From Rehmannia glutinosa (lineage: Eukaryota; Streptophyta; Magnoliopsida; Lamiales; Orobanchaceae): 64,000 bases of DNA. The position numbers were made by a program, and so were the translations under genes. Positions 22,860 through 33,594 of the stretch are shown here, in pieces. The stretch spans positions 186,001 to 250,000 of the forward strand of contig JABTTQ020002842.1 of assembly GCA_016081115.2 (NCBI GenBank). The letters run 5' to 3'. How positions within the stretch are numbered: the stretch's first letter is position 1; each line of letters begins with the position of its first letter. The notes beneath the pieces are model-generated. The model saw only the letters and a list, made by a program, of their open reading frames with translations. It was not told the DNA's origin and searched no databases.

Positions 22860-23129
22860 CTATCTCGTAAGTCCAAGCGGCTACGATAATCTAGAGGGGG
22901 TGAATAGATTATCTCCATCTTTTGATTTCGCCTCTTTTTGAACCGAATGCTCAAAGATAATAACAAAGGTGCGGAATGTAAACAACACACGTCGATTTAA
23001 AGAGGTTCAACCCACCTAGGGCCTAATCCTCTACCACCCCAAAGATATCTCGGGATGGATTTCAAAAAAGAAAAAGATTTTATTAATAATTACCAAAATT
23101 ATTACAACAAAATCTTACACCAACACCTT

Positions 23130-23341
23130 GAAGAGCACCACACTCTTCTTCAACACCACCTTTGAGATTACCACAATCTCACTTGAAGATTACCACAATC
23201 TCCAAGCGGCACCTTGTGAAGATTACCACAATCTTCACCTTGAAGAGCACCACACTCTTCAACACCTCAACAAGAAGATTACCACAATCTTCTTACACCT
23301 AACACCTAGTTCACCCAAGTGTGTTCTTACCACAAGAACAC
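23130..23341 (-). repeat. Array of seven hairpins with shared ACCAC loop (3' LTR)
   Basis: Read on the plus strand, seven short inverted repeats follow one another at 23130-23148, 23163-23181, 23183-23205, 23216-23238, 23240-23262, 23272-23294 and 23321-23341. Stems are 6-9 bp and most are perfect, for example GTGAAGATT with AATCTTCAC, TTGAAGAG with CTCTTCAA, and GTGTTCTT with AAGAACAC. The loop is ACCAC or CACCACA every time. Stems differ but stay complementary. On the element's sense strand the loops read GTGGT, and the array lies about 235-450 nt downstream of the TATA box, in the transcribed R/U5 part. Confidence 0.85.
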
Positions 23342-23575
23342 TCACAAGGATATCTTGTGTTTGAATGACGACCACAAATTCAAGATTACAACTCGATAAT
23401 TGATAATACAATAGAGTGCAAGTGTAATCAAGAATAGCCTAGACCTCAAGGATGTGAAAGTGATAAGCTAGGCAAATTACAACAAGAAATAAGACAATGT
23501 AAGAACAAGTGTATTCTTGAGTGTATCTTGTTGTGTTGTAGTTTTCTCTCTTATAGTTGTGCTTCAAAACTTCCT

Positions 23576-23586
23576 CTATTTATAGG
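23576..23586 (-). promoter_or_regulatory. LTR TATA box (CCTATAAATAG)
   Basis: Core promoter of the LTR on the minus strand. The same string is at 29513-29523 in the 5' LTR, where it would drive the genomic RNA. Confidence 0.7.
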
Positions 23587-23740
23587 AGATGATTGATACT
23601 TGATAGGCTCCTCTTGGAATCTGATTTCTACAAAAAAATTGCAATTAAAATCAAGATTATAGCTGTTAGAAATCAATTCCACAATTTAAGGAAAGGTTGT
23701 CTGCTGCACAACGGTTAGAATTTTGCTGTCAAAGCATAGG

Positions 23741-23932
23741 GCGACCGGTCGCACAGAAATAGAAGTTTGAAACATATAGCACCAAATTAACACAGGGCGA
23801 CCGGTCGAAGGGCACCTCGACCGGTCGAGCCTATGTGCGACGGTTTGTAATCGATCAATTTTGAGAGTTCTCAAGTTTCATTTCACGAAACTTGTTCCAG
23901 TGCACGGTCGTTCGCCGGTCGACCGGTCGACC
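23741..23932. promoter_or_regulatory. Cluster of CGACCGGTCG palindromes in U3
   Basis: GCGACCGGTCGC (23741-23752), CGACCGGTCG (23798-23807), TCGACCGGTCGA (23817-23828) and GGTCGACCGGTCGACC (23917-23932) lie within 190 bp, upstream of the TATA box in the sense direction. They are GC-rich islands in AT-rich DNA. Only the first is intact in the other LTR (near 29679); the others there have lost one or more bases. Confidence 0.75.
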
Positions 23933-24361
23933 TCCTCAATGACAAGTTGTCCGATTTTTATCAAAAATAAACCTCAAGAAATACTCCGAAAAATTCGTAA
24001 AAACATTTTAAACCGATCGGGAGTATTTAGGACAACATTAGAAATATAGTTTTGAAGAAATAAAACATTTACACAAAAAGTGTCGTCCAGATATAAATTC
24101 CAATAAATACTCAGAAAAATAGTAGAAATATTTTAGATGAATTGGGAGTATTAGGACAACATAGTTTCAATGTAAAAACCCATTTACTTAAAAACATTAA
24201 ATGTGTTGTCCAATTTTATATCGAAAATAAACTTGAGGAAATACTCCGAAAAATATTAAAACCATTTTAAATCATTTAGGAGTATTTGGACAACCTTTAA
24301 AAACATTGTTTTGGTGTAAAATCAAAATCATCAAAATCATGATAAAACCATTTATCAAACA

Positions 24362-24374
24362 ATCTCCCCTTTTT
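24362..24374 (-). other. Polypurine tract of the copia-type element
   Basis: The minus strand reads AAAAAGGGGAGAT directly before the TG of the 3' LTR. Confidence 0.85.
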
Positions 24375-27300
24375 GATGATTACAAACCAAAATAATTTTA
24401 ACGAGGTCGATTTTGAAAACAAAACAATTTTACCGGTTAAAGAGAACTATCCGTTGTGAGCGACAACATTTCATGCAATAAAAACACAAGGAAGGGAGTA
24501 GAGATATTCAAACACATATAGCAAATGCTCCCCCTATCAACATGCACAACAAGAGTTATATAGAAGCAACTTAAACATAAGCTAAAATATTAGCTTTTCG
24601 ATATTGAGCTTAAGTATCAATAACTTAAAAGCTCCCCCTGTCAAAGATACATCATTAGAACCGTATATAAGTCCATACTACAACCAATGGACCATGATTC
24701 ATACATAACCATAATGCACCAAGTGGACTAAATATGATCCACAACTTATGGCTTTATGAAGCCATAGCTTATAGCTTCTTTTCGTTAAGCTTATCTTAGC
24801 TTTGATGAAGCCATAGCTTATAGCTTCTTTTAAGCTTATCTTAGCTTTGATGAGCTAATGAGCTTATAACCTGTTTCTCCCCTTTGGAATCATCAAAAAG
24901 AATGTTAGCACGATAAATACATCATATATTCTTATCAAAGTGCAAGTAAACCGATGTATCGAGCTATTTGAGCATTGAAGCTTATAAACCAAATAGGAGG
25001 GAAAAGTCGAATCATACGACTTGTAGAGGTTTATGAAAACTCATTTGATAAGCAAAACATGATCTCTATAAGTGTATAAGACTTTTGAAATCGAGAGAAT
25101 CATGTAGGTGATGAATTTTTCATTGAAACGTTTTATCGAACACTTGGCGGGCGTCAAAAATTGAGAAAGATATATAGCCCTTGTAAATGAAATCAAGCCA
25201 AGTTTTTTTATCACCAAATGCAATTTAACAAATGTCAATCATCAATAATCAATAAGCTCATCACAAAAATATATGAATTGCATTAAGAAATATACATATA
25301 AGCCACAAACTCAAGGGTTCAACCCAATTGAGCTAAAGAGAGTGAAATTCTTACCATTCAATCGGTAAAGTCGAGCAATGATGATGATAACGAGCTAGAT
25401 AATCCCCAAAATATAAAATGTATGCAATAAAACAAATTTGGAGTGAAATTTGTGTGCAATTTGTGAAGGGACGAAAAATGGACAAAATAAGCCAAAATGG
25501 CGAAGTCTATTTTTAGCCAAAAAATCATCCGGGCGACCAGGTCCAGGGCATGGGCGGCCTGGTCGAGCTAGTGGGCGCGGCCGGTCGGCCCCGCCGCGGG
25601 CACCCACATGTTATGGTTTGTTTGAAAAATCCGAAGTTTTATCCAAAAATCCGATTTTTTCGCCCTAAGTTTTAAAACGTGCAAAATGCAAACGTAGACC
25701 TCATTCAATATACATTATGTCATAATCAAGCTCGAAATGAGGTAAAATACTCAGCGGTTAACGATCAAAAAGTCCGCTAGTTATCCTTGAGACGGAATTA
25801 AACACATCTCAAGTTTTTGTTAAAAATCACAATCCCTTAAAAATATATCGAATCTCAATATGTTTAGTTCGATTATGACGAACCAAATTTTGAATACGAA
25901 TAACCGTATAATAGATACCGAACTTGTTATCCCGAAAAAATAAGAACGTTTTAAAGCTTTGGATACAACAAGTCATAAGAAGAAGTGCTTTTCAAATATT
26001 TGAAAATTTCTTTTAATGGCACTTTAATGAGATTCGTTGGGATAATTTTTGAAGTCGAGCATATAGACATAAGACATATGGAATGTCGAGTCTATAGGAA
26101 TAATACAAGAAAACATACCTCGAATTTGTTTGTCGTGACATGCCTTTTTCAACCTTTGTCAATCTTTAGCCATAGAGGTTGAGATAGTTCTTCTTTCTTC
26201 AATGCCTAACTCCTTCAAGAGTTCTTTTGAAATATAACCATCTTCTTGGCATTGAGTAATTTGAAGTCCAAGCAATAAATTGAGCTCCCCCATCAAGCTC
26301 ATCTCGAGTTCACCTAGTATCAACTCGCCTTAGTTCGACCAATGTTCAGCTTGGTCATCGAGTTTGTTCGGAATACCCTTTTTGTCTTCTTCATCACTAT
26401 CATCATAGGGCATCCAATTGGTCTAAGGTGTTCACAAAAGAACATTTACATCCAAATATTTTGAGGTAACTAATATTTGGAGTACATCATTTCTCATCTA
26501 CACAACTTAACAAACTCATTAACGGCACGCTTATATAAGCAAGAAAAATAGCCCAAGTGAAAAAAAAAAAAAAACATGCCTCAATCATCAATCACAAAAA
26601 TATCTTCCATAAGAGCATAGTAGAAAAAGATACTATATATATAGACCATGAAGCAAGAAACACATACTATGCATTTAGAATATCATCAAGAGTCTAATAA
26701 ATCATGCAAGTTCAAATAAGCTTAAGAAAGTTATAAAAGGTCTCTTTTGAAATTTGAAAATCCGATAGCATATAGTTGAGACCTCATTTAAAAGAAGTAT
26801 TTGAACAAAAGTTGACAAAGCAAATATGTGCAATTAAATATCGAATAGTGCCTTTCAAAAAAATCTAAAAATTCTCTTAATGGCACTTGTATGAAATATT
26901 ATGAAAAATAAGCACATAGGCACATGGCAATATATATCGAGTCTATAATAGTGAGAATAACACAAGTAAACGTACCTCGATAATTTATGCCTTTCTTGAC
27001 GTAATGGCCATTTGTGAAAATATGTAAATCCTACACAATTCTTAAAACAAATCTAGCACAAATCATAATGATAAAAGTGTAGGCTAAGAGATATCACAAG
27101 TAAGCTCATGCCATAAAAATCCATACGAGATGATAACACACTTTAGTCTATAAAAATGCACAAGAGTTTTAAAAACATCATATAAGGTCTTCTTTTTCAA
27201 AAAATTTAAAATATATATTGAAGACCTTAATTAAGAAATAAATACTTGAAAACTCATTTGCAATATAGGCACAAATAAAAGCATGCATACTAACTAGATA

Positions 27301-27593
27301 AAATGCATATTTTAAATGGGGAGATACGGTTTACCAATTACGCCATTTCCATGGGTTGTGCCGTTCCCATTGTTGATGATATCTTCCCCTTGAGAAGTCA
27401 CTTTGTTGATGATGACTTCTTTGATTGCTCCATTTCAAGGTTTGTTGCTTTCCCATTGTTGAAAGTCTCTTCTTCTTTGAAAATCATCTTGTTGATGATG
27501 TCTTTGCCATTTCAAGGATTGTGTTCTTCCCATTTTTGATTATACCCTCTTCTTGGAATTTGGCTTTGTTGAGAATAGTTTCTCCTTCTTTGA
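24375..27593 (-). other. Non-coding internal region where pol is expected
   Basis: No protease, integrase or RT blocks on either strand. It holds a 49 bp tandem duplication (about 24755-24853; GAAGCCATAGCTTATAGCTT) and a diverged direct repeat, 25984-26150 versus 26845-26997. That repeat shares TTAATGGCACTT, GAGTCTATA and CGTACCTCGA/ACATACCTCGA blocks. A GC-rich patch at 25520-25610 includes CCGGTCGG. Confidence 0.7.
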
Positions 27594-28797
27594 TCAAATG
27601 AAACGGTCATTTGATGCCTTCTTGTCGGTATGAATTTTCTTGATCATTATTTCACGGGTACCTAATATAACATTGTTTTGTGGTACCCTCATGTGTTTGG
27701 GTCCTTTGGGATTAGTCTTGAGACTTTTAGGTCTCCAACAATAATTAGAGCTATTTCTAGCCCGACAAGTATTTACCGTATGACCCTTTTTACCGCAATA
27801 AAAGCATGTAATAATTCTAGGAGCATAATGACCAACGTGCTTAGAAACTTGATTCTTTTTCATGTGATTGACACCCTTAGGCTTATGATCAAGTTCTAGT
27901 TTGAATTATTACAACAATCAACAATATTGGTCATTCTATCGACACTCAAGTTGGATTTAGATAATTATTTTTCAAGCAATTTATATCCTCAACAAGAGTA
28001 CTATTTTCTTTCTCAAGGTTTCTAACCTTGTCAAGAGTGGTGGTGTGAGCACATGATAGTGATTCATAGGAAGTAAATAAACTATCCTTATCATTTTTTA
28101 AAACAATGAATTCCTTTTTCAAATTTTTGTATTTAACAAGTAAGTTTTGGAATTCATCTTGTAGCTCATCATAATCATTTTGCAAATCACTATATTCATT
28201 TTGCAATTCATTGTCATAAGAAGTAGAGGGTTTAGAACTTACCTCGTTTTCTTCTTCGATGCCCATGAGGCATTGTTCAACTTGTTCATCATGGGAGGTT
28301 GTAGAAGGCTTATCCCATGTTGTTGGATTTGATGTTGTATCCATTTGTGAAGTAGATGCTTTTGAGTTGCTCCTTTCATTTGCATATACTTCATAGATGG
28401 CTTCTAATTTTTGCCATACTTCATGTGCCGATCGAATACCTACAACATGATCAAATTCCAAAGTGGTAAGTGAACAATGTAAAATATTAAGAGCTTTACC
28501 ATTTAAGGAGATGATTTTCTTCTCTTCATCATTGAGCTTTTTGAAGCCTTTTGAGGTGTGTGGTGTATCTTTCATCGGAATGGATTCTCCATTAATGACG
28601 GTGTTCCAAATGTCGAACCCGCAACTTTGTAAATAGCATTCCATTCTTTCTTTCCAAAATATAAAATTTTTGGAATCAAACCGAGGTGGCTTGGTGGTGG
28701 AGGTGCCGGAAAGATGAGCTTCGTTCGTAGCCGACGATCGTTTCTCTTCACTCGCGATGTGAAACGAGCTTGCCAAAGAGTTTGGCTTTGATACCAC
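27594..28797 (-). pseudogene. Copia-type gag (UBN2-like) with zinc knuckle, frameshifted
   Basis: Starts at the PBS and runs KPPRFDSKNFIFWKERMECY (DUF4219/UBN2 type N-terminus), KKLNDEEKKIISLNGKALNI, SAHEVWQKLEAIYE, then a long coiled-coil (NELQNEYSDLQNDYDEL, VRNLEKENSTLVEDINCL). After a stop/frameshift near 27940 it resumes NHMKKNQVSKHVGHYAPR and the knuckle CFYCGKKGHTVNTC (CX2CX4HX4C). Gag coats genomic RNA in cytoplasmic particles. There is no clear ATG between the PBS and MECYLQ; the open frame extends back into the LTR. Long coiled-coil gags are typical of SIRE-type copia. Confidence 0.85.
28784..28796 (-). other. tRNA-Met primer-binding site
   Basis: The minus strand reads TGGTATCAAAGCC beginning 2 bases after the 5' LTR end. 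It is close to the initiator Met tRNA complement TGGTATCAGAGC. Confidence 0.85.
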
Positions 28798-28798
28798 T

Positions 28799-30291
28799 TG
28801 TAAGTCCAAGCGGCTACGATAATCTAGAGGGGGGGTGAATAGATTATCTCCATCTTTTTGATTTCGCCCTCTTTTTCGAACCGAATGCTCAAAGATAATA
28901 ACAAAGGTGCGGAATGTAAACAACACACGTCGATTTAAAGAGGTTCAACCCACCTAGGGCCTAATCCTCTACCACCCCAGTATCTCCGGGATGGATTTCA
29001 AAAAAGAAAAAGATTTTATTAATAATTACCAAAATTATTACAACAAAATCTTACACCAACACCTTGAAGAGCACCACACTCTTCTTCAACACCACCTTTG
29101 AGATTACCACAATCTCACTTGAAGATTACCACAATCTCCAAACGGCACCTTGTGAAGATTACCACAATCTTCACCCTTGAAGAGCACCACACTCTTCAAC
29201 ACCTCAACAAGAAGATTACCACAATCTTCTTACACCTAACACCTAGTTCACCCAAGTGTGTTCTTACCACAAGAGCACTCACAAGGATATCTTGTGTTTG
29301 AATGACGACCACAAATTCAAGATTACAACTCGATAATTGATAATACAATAGAGTGCAAGTGTAATCAAGAATAGCCTAGACCTCAAGGATGTGAAAGTGA
29401 TAAGCTAGGCAAATTACAACAAGAAATAAGACAAATGTAAGAACAAGTGTATTCTTGAGTGTATCTTGTTGTGTTGTAGTTTTCTCTCTTATAGTTGTGC
29501 TTCAAAACTTCCTCTATTTATAGGAGATGATTGATACTTGATAGGCTCCTCTTGGAATCTGATTTCTACAAAAAAATTGCAATTAAAATCAAGATTATAG
29601 TTGTAGAAATCAATTCCACAATTTAAGGAAAGGTTGTCTGTTGCACAACGGTTAGAATTTTGCTGTCAAAGCATAGGGCGACCGGTCGCACAGAAATAGA
29701 AGTTTGAAACATATAGCACCAAATAAACACAGGGGCGCCGGTCGAAGGGCACCTCGACGGTCGAGCCTATGTGCGCCGGTTGACCGATCAATTTTGAGAG
29801 TTCTCAAGTTTTGTTTCACGAAACTTGTTCCCAGTGTACGGTGCTCACGGCCGGTCTGGTCGACCTCCTCAATGACAAGTTGTCCGATTTTTGTCAAAAA
29901 TAAACCTCAAGAAATACTCCGAAAAATTCGTAAAAACATTTTAAACCGATCGGGAGTATTTAGGACAACATTAGAAATATAGTTTTGAAGAAATAAAACA
30001 TTTACACAAAAAGTGTCGTCAGATATAAATTCCAATAAATACTCGAAAAATAGTAGAAACATTTTAGATGAATTGGGAGTATTAGGACAACATAGTTTCA
30101 ATGTAAAAACCATTGACTTAAAAACATTAAATGTGTTGTCCAATTTTATATCGAAAATAAACTTGAGGAAATACTCCGAAAAATATTAAAACCATTTTAA
30201 ATCATTTAGGAGTATTTGGACAACCTTTAAAAACATTGTTTTGGTGTAAAATCAAAATCATCAAAATCATGATAAAACCATTTATCAAACA
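28799..30291 (-). repeat. 5' LTR of the copia-type element
   Basis: Sense start TGTTTGATAAATGG, end CTTGGACTTACA, followed by the PBS. TATA box at 29513-29523 (complement). It differs from the 3' LTR by scattered substitutions and small indels. Confidence 0.9.
29066..29277 (-). repeat. ACCAC-loop hairpin array (5' LTR copy)
   Basis: The same seven inverted repeats as at 23130-23341, in the same order. The last has one change in its right arm (AAGAGCAC against AAGAACAC). Confidence 0.85.
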
Positions 30292-30543
30292 CTATCATGG
30301 TAAGTTGTTCTTCTTTTGGTATTTTAGATGTAAGCAAGTTATGACTCATCACAAAAGTTGCATAACACGAGGATCGACATGGTGTTTACTTCTTTAGTTA
30401 CTTTTGTTTTCGATTGCATCCATAAAATGATAATATTTTAGCTAGATCGAAAGTTTATGGTGAAAGGCAAGTGGTATACCAAATGGAAGATTTGGAGGTA
30501 AGAGGCTAAAAATGTGTGATATTTAGGCAAAAACATTTGTAAG

Positions 30544-31047
30544 TAGGGATGTCAATGGGGTGGGTATGGGTCGGGCCCGCCTGGACCCGAGACCCGACCC
30601 GTTAAGAAAACACAATACACATACCCGTCCCGATCCACCTCATCTTAGACCCATACCCGCCCCAACCCATATCAATTTCTAGCGGGTAAGACCCGTTGAC
30701 CATTAAAAGCCAACTTTATATATTTGGCCAAAATTGTAAGATTTTTACTCAAAGTAGTGCACTTAAAACTTATGATATTTATATATTTTTGTAGATATTA
30801 TGTGAATTATGAAATAAACACCAACATATATAAATTAAGAGTTCTTGAACAACAATATATTCATTATATATATAAACTAAAAAAATAAAATAAATAAAAA
30901 TAAAATAAAAAAATATATGTGGGTCGGGTATGGATCCGGTTCTACCATACCCACTACCGACCCATACCAGTCCGGCTCTAAAAACCAATACCCATTACCC
31001 GCCCCATACCCATTTATTGGACTCATACCGCCCCATTGTCATCCCTA
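30544..31047. mobile_element. hAT-type MITE, ~0.5 kb
   Basis: TAGGGATGTCAATGGGG at the left and, complemented, TAGGGATGACAATGGGG at the right form the inverted ends. Inside are GC-rich GGGTCGGG/CCCGACCC runs near both ends and an AT-rich centre. Flanks TTTGTAAG and ACTGTAAG are a 6/8 match to an 8 bp duplication. This is the widespread plant 'TAGGGATG' hAT MITE type. Confidence 0.8.
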
Positions 31048-31079
31048 CTGTAAGAAGTTGTTAAGAGAGTTGGCAATAA

Positions 31080-31240
31080 TCTATATAATTATTAGAGATA
31101 AATACACTTAACCATCCAAACTTTACCAATTTTTACACTTTACCCTCCAAACTTTAATTTGTTACACTTTGCCCCCCTGAACTATGAAAATCATTACACT
31201 TTACCCTATATGGACAATTTTGCCCCCATAGTTATATTCT
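31080..31240. repeat. Half of a repeat with ACACTTTACCCTCCAAACTTT units
   Basis: TTTACACTTTACCC, TTACACTTTGCCCC and TTACACTTTACCC repeat at about 30-45 bp steps, a pattern seen in plant MITE/MULE ends. No opposing inverted end is present, so it is probably truncated. Confidence 0.4.
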
Positions 31241-32349
31241 TTTATAACAATAGTTCTAGTTATCCCTACGAACTCCAATTTGTGGAATATTACTACATAA
31301 TTACAAATTTATTGCATTATTCAATAAACATAAAATTATGCTCCATAAACAATTTGTTTTTAGGGTTTTGAGAAATGAGAACCCTCAATTTTTTCGACAC
31401 TTTGCTTTGTTTGTGGCATTGTTACACCTACTTAGATCCGATCTCCATTCGAGGTTTTAAATGGATCATATCGGGTTTCACCTATAAACTCAACATGGCA
31501 TACTTCTTTAAAGATCTCATTTCAAGTATATGTCCGTATACAAATTAGGTCTTTAGATTGAAAATGAAAATAGCTAGTCCATTACGACCATATCAAGTCC
31601 AACATGCTTTCGTAAAATTAATAAATCCCTTAAAATTCATACCTTCTTTATCCAAAACAAGCACCAGGTGAAATGGCTCACAACACCACGATCGGAAAAT
31701 TCTGTCCCTAGACCGTTTGACAAAGCGATTCACTGCTTTGTTCAACTTCAACCAACAGGAAGATGATCTACAAGTTATCCGACTCCTTGAAGAATCGCCA
31801 AAGACCTTGGTTCGTTTCCTACTCCAGGCATATAAGATAATTCTTCAAAGGGATTAACTAATAAAATATTATGAACACATGTTGAACAAAAGCCTTTATT
31901 TATTAAGAACCTAAAGAAAATTTATTACATTAGTAATCCCTTTTGGGAGGAGAATACTTGTTTAGCCACTCATATATGAGGTTTGCACTCGTTCACACAT
32001 AAAAGTAAAACTGAAAAAACACTCGAAAATTTAAACACTCAACTATTTTTACAAAGGAAATTTTATTTTTAGAAGACTAAGGGAGGTTGATCGATTCCTT
32101 TAGCCTTCCCAAGCACTTGTTTATATAGAGGTAAGGATGTCTCTATCTCCTCTATTATTGCATCCACTTCTTTGAAATTAGTGGAGGCATACTCAAAGAT
32201 CACATGGTTATAAGCTCTACTTTGTTTGGTATCCAAAGTATGTTGATAAGGCTCCCATTATCGATGACTTCTTTTTCCATCCTTTAGTTGGAAAGAATCT
32301 TATGATGTCACCACTTACGTAATTTGCTTGAATTATTAGCATCTAATTA
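31241..32349. other. No recognised gene
   Basis: No supported coding region. A minus-strand stretch near 32090-32200 reads ...NFKEVDAIIEEIETSLPLYK.. but belongs to no family I can name. Confidence 0.35.
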
Positions 32350-33048
32350 GTTGGATGTCAATTCTTTGGATCGACCCACCTTTTGTCTTTTTGGTAGCGG
32401 GTGTCACATGCCGCCACCCAATCTGTGGAATCTACTTTTTTGGTAGTCCCGGAATTATTGGATAATTTGGCAACTTGTGATTTTCTTTCTCCGTCACCGA
32501 GACGCCTCGATCAATCTTTTCCATAAACCCCATGCTCGTCTTGTTGGAATTTGATCTTGATAAAAGACGTAACAGGGTAACTTCTTCCAAACTTGCTTCC
32601 TTAATTATTTTGAAAGCACATTAAATGGCCTTGGGCCGAATGTAATGAAAGGCTTTATGATTATCTTTTTCCCATGGGTTTTGGAGCTGCACTAATGGAA
32701 TACGGTTCCAAAGTATCACCGCATTTGAGGCTCTCATTATTGGACCAACACTGTGATATCTTCCTCGGATCCATTAGGGTAATAGTTTTATCTCCGGGAA
32801 GCGGGAGAGGTAGTATAGATTGAAGCCAGGGCTCCAAATTCATACCACCGCTTGACCTCGTGTGGATTGGAGTTTGGTAGCATCCACATCCTTGGATATT
32901 TTCGAGAAATGTCGATGTTCGTTCTTTCGGATGTATCCCTTGTCTTGAAATAAGTTTCTCCCAATTTGTTTGATATTCTGGCAAAAATGCAATTCCTTCA
33001 CTTTTTCCAACAAAACCAGGTATCGATTTTGCCAAGCATGAAATTGCA
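32350..33048 (-). pseudogene. LINE-related fragment, uncertain part
   Basis: On the minus strand, GCAIACLAKSIPGF continues the RNase H domain of the L1 to the right. Beyond it come open frames with GGMNLEPWLQSILPLPLPGD, which resembles the 'YGPWLRA.PLPR' block after the zinc knuckle of L1 ORF1, and a Lys/Ser-rich tail. That order is not normal for one element, so two L1 pieces are probably joined. The call rests on short matches. Confidence 0.35.
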
Positions 33049-33590
33049 TAGATCGCATATGAACCAAGCCGCTCGTGAACTATTTGGAGCTCGATTCGAT
33101 AAAAGCTCATTTGAGTTTGTTTAATGAGGCTTTTTAAAATAAATAAATCAAACTCAAACTCAGGAATATTTGGTTCATTAGCTCGTGAACATGCTCATTA
33201 GTAAGCTCGTGAACATGCTCGTTAGTAAGCTCGTGAGTAGGCTCGTATAAATTAAACTAATAATTTGACTCGGTTTTAATTTTTATATGTTAACTTATGA
33301 TAAATATAAAAATATTTGAATAAATTTATTTGTTTGAATAAAATCATAAGTTTTAATAAATATATTGTGTGTTTTTATATATATAACTTTATTTTTGTAA
33401 TAAATTAAAGAATAATTTAATTTATAATTAATATTTACTAAGCTTGTTTAGGCTCGCGATTAAGCTCGAAAAATTCGTGAGTCATCAATATGTTTGATAA
33501 ATTCGAGCTCGAGTTCGACTCGATATATAATAAATGAATCAAACTCAAACTCTTGAGCTCGGCTCGGTTGGGTTCGATTGCGGCCCTCTA
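33049..33590. mobile_element. hAT-type MITE inside L1 RNase H
   Basis: The left end TAGATCGCATATGAACC and the complemented right end TAGAGGGCCGCAATCGAACC are imperfect inverted repeats. Both sides are rich in AGCTCG strings. Flanks AAATTGCA (33041-33048) and CAATTGCA (33591-33598) are a 7/8 duplication. Removing it rejoins the L1 reading GAIVRDSEGCAIACLAK. Confidence 0.8.
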
Positions 33591-33594
33591 CAAT

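Larger units (their letters stand above)
22866..24361 (-). repeat. 3' LTR of the copia-type element
   Basis: Begins (minus strand) TGTTTGATAAATGG and ends CTTGGACTTACG; the other LTR ends ...ACA, so the final CA is mutated here. It contains a TATA box on the minus strand (CCTATAAATAG, complement of 23576-23586), a hairpin array at 23130-23341 and CGACCGGTCG palindromes at 23741-23932. Confidence 0.9.
22865..30291 (-). mobile_element. Young non-autonomous copia-type LTR retrotransposon (7.4 kb)
   Basis: Minus-strand element with LTRs of about 1.49 kb at 22866-24361 and 28799-30291. They are nearly identical and differ mainly by point changes and 1-3 bp indels. CTATC flanks it at 22860-22864 and 30292-30296 (one extra base at the left LTR end). 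The PBS (TGGTATCAAAGCC) adjoins the right LTR; the PPT (AAAAAGGGGAGAT) adjoins the left LTR. A UBN2-type gag with zinc knuckle follows the PBS, but no protease, integrase, RT or RNase H was found in the 3.2 kb that remains. It would depend on another element's pol. High LTR identity means recent insertion. The gag type and size suggest the SIRE group. Confidence 0.9.

Noticed and set aside
22520..22990. 156-codon minus-strand frame
   Set aside because: It runs from the LTR of the copia element across its insertion point into host DNA, so it is a chance frame.
23100..23345. CRISPR-like array in the LTR
   Set aside because: The repeated AGATTACCACAATCT lines have no constant repeat/unique spacer pattern, spacing is irregular, and the context is a plant retrotransposon LTR; they are hairpins.
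25500..25610. GC-rich patch as a CpG-island gene promoter
   Set aside because: It lies in the internal region of the copia element and repeats the CCGGTCG-type strings of its LTR; no gene follows.
30779..31111. Frames in both directions around GGGTCGGG/CCCATACC lines
   Set aside because: Inside the hAT MITE at 30544-31047; repeat translation only.
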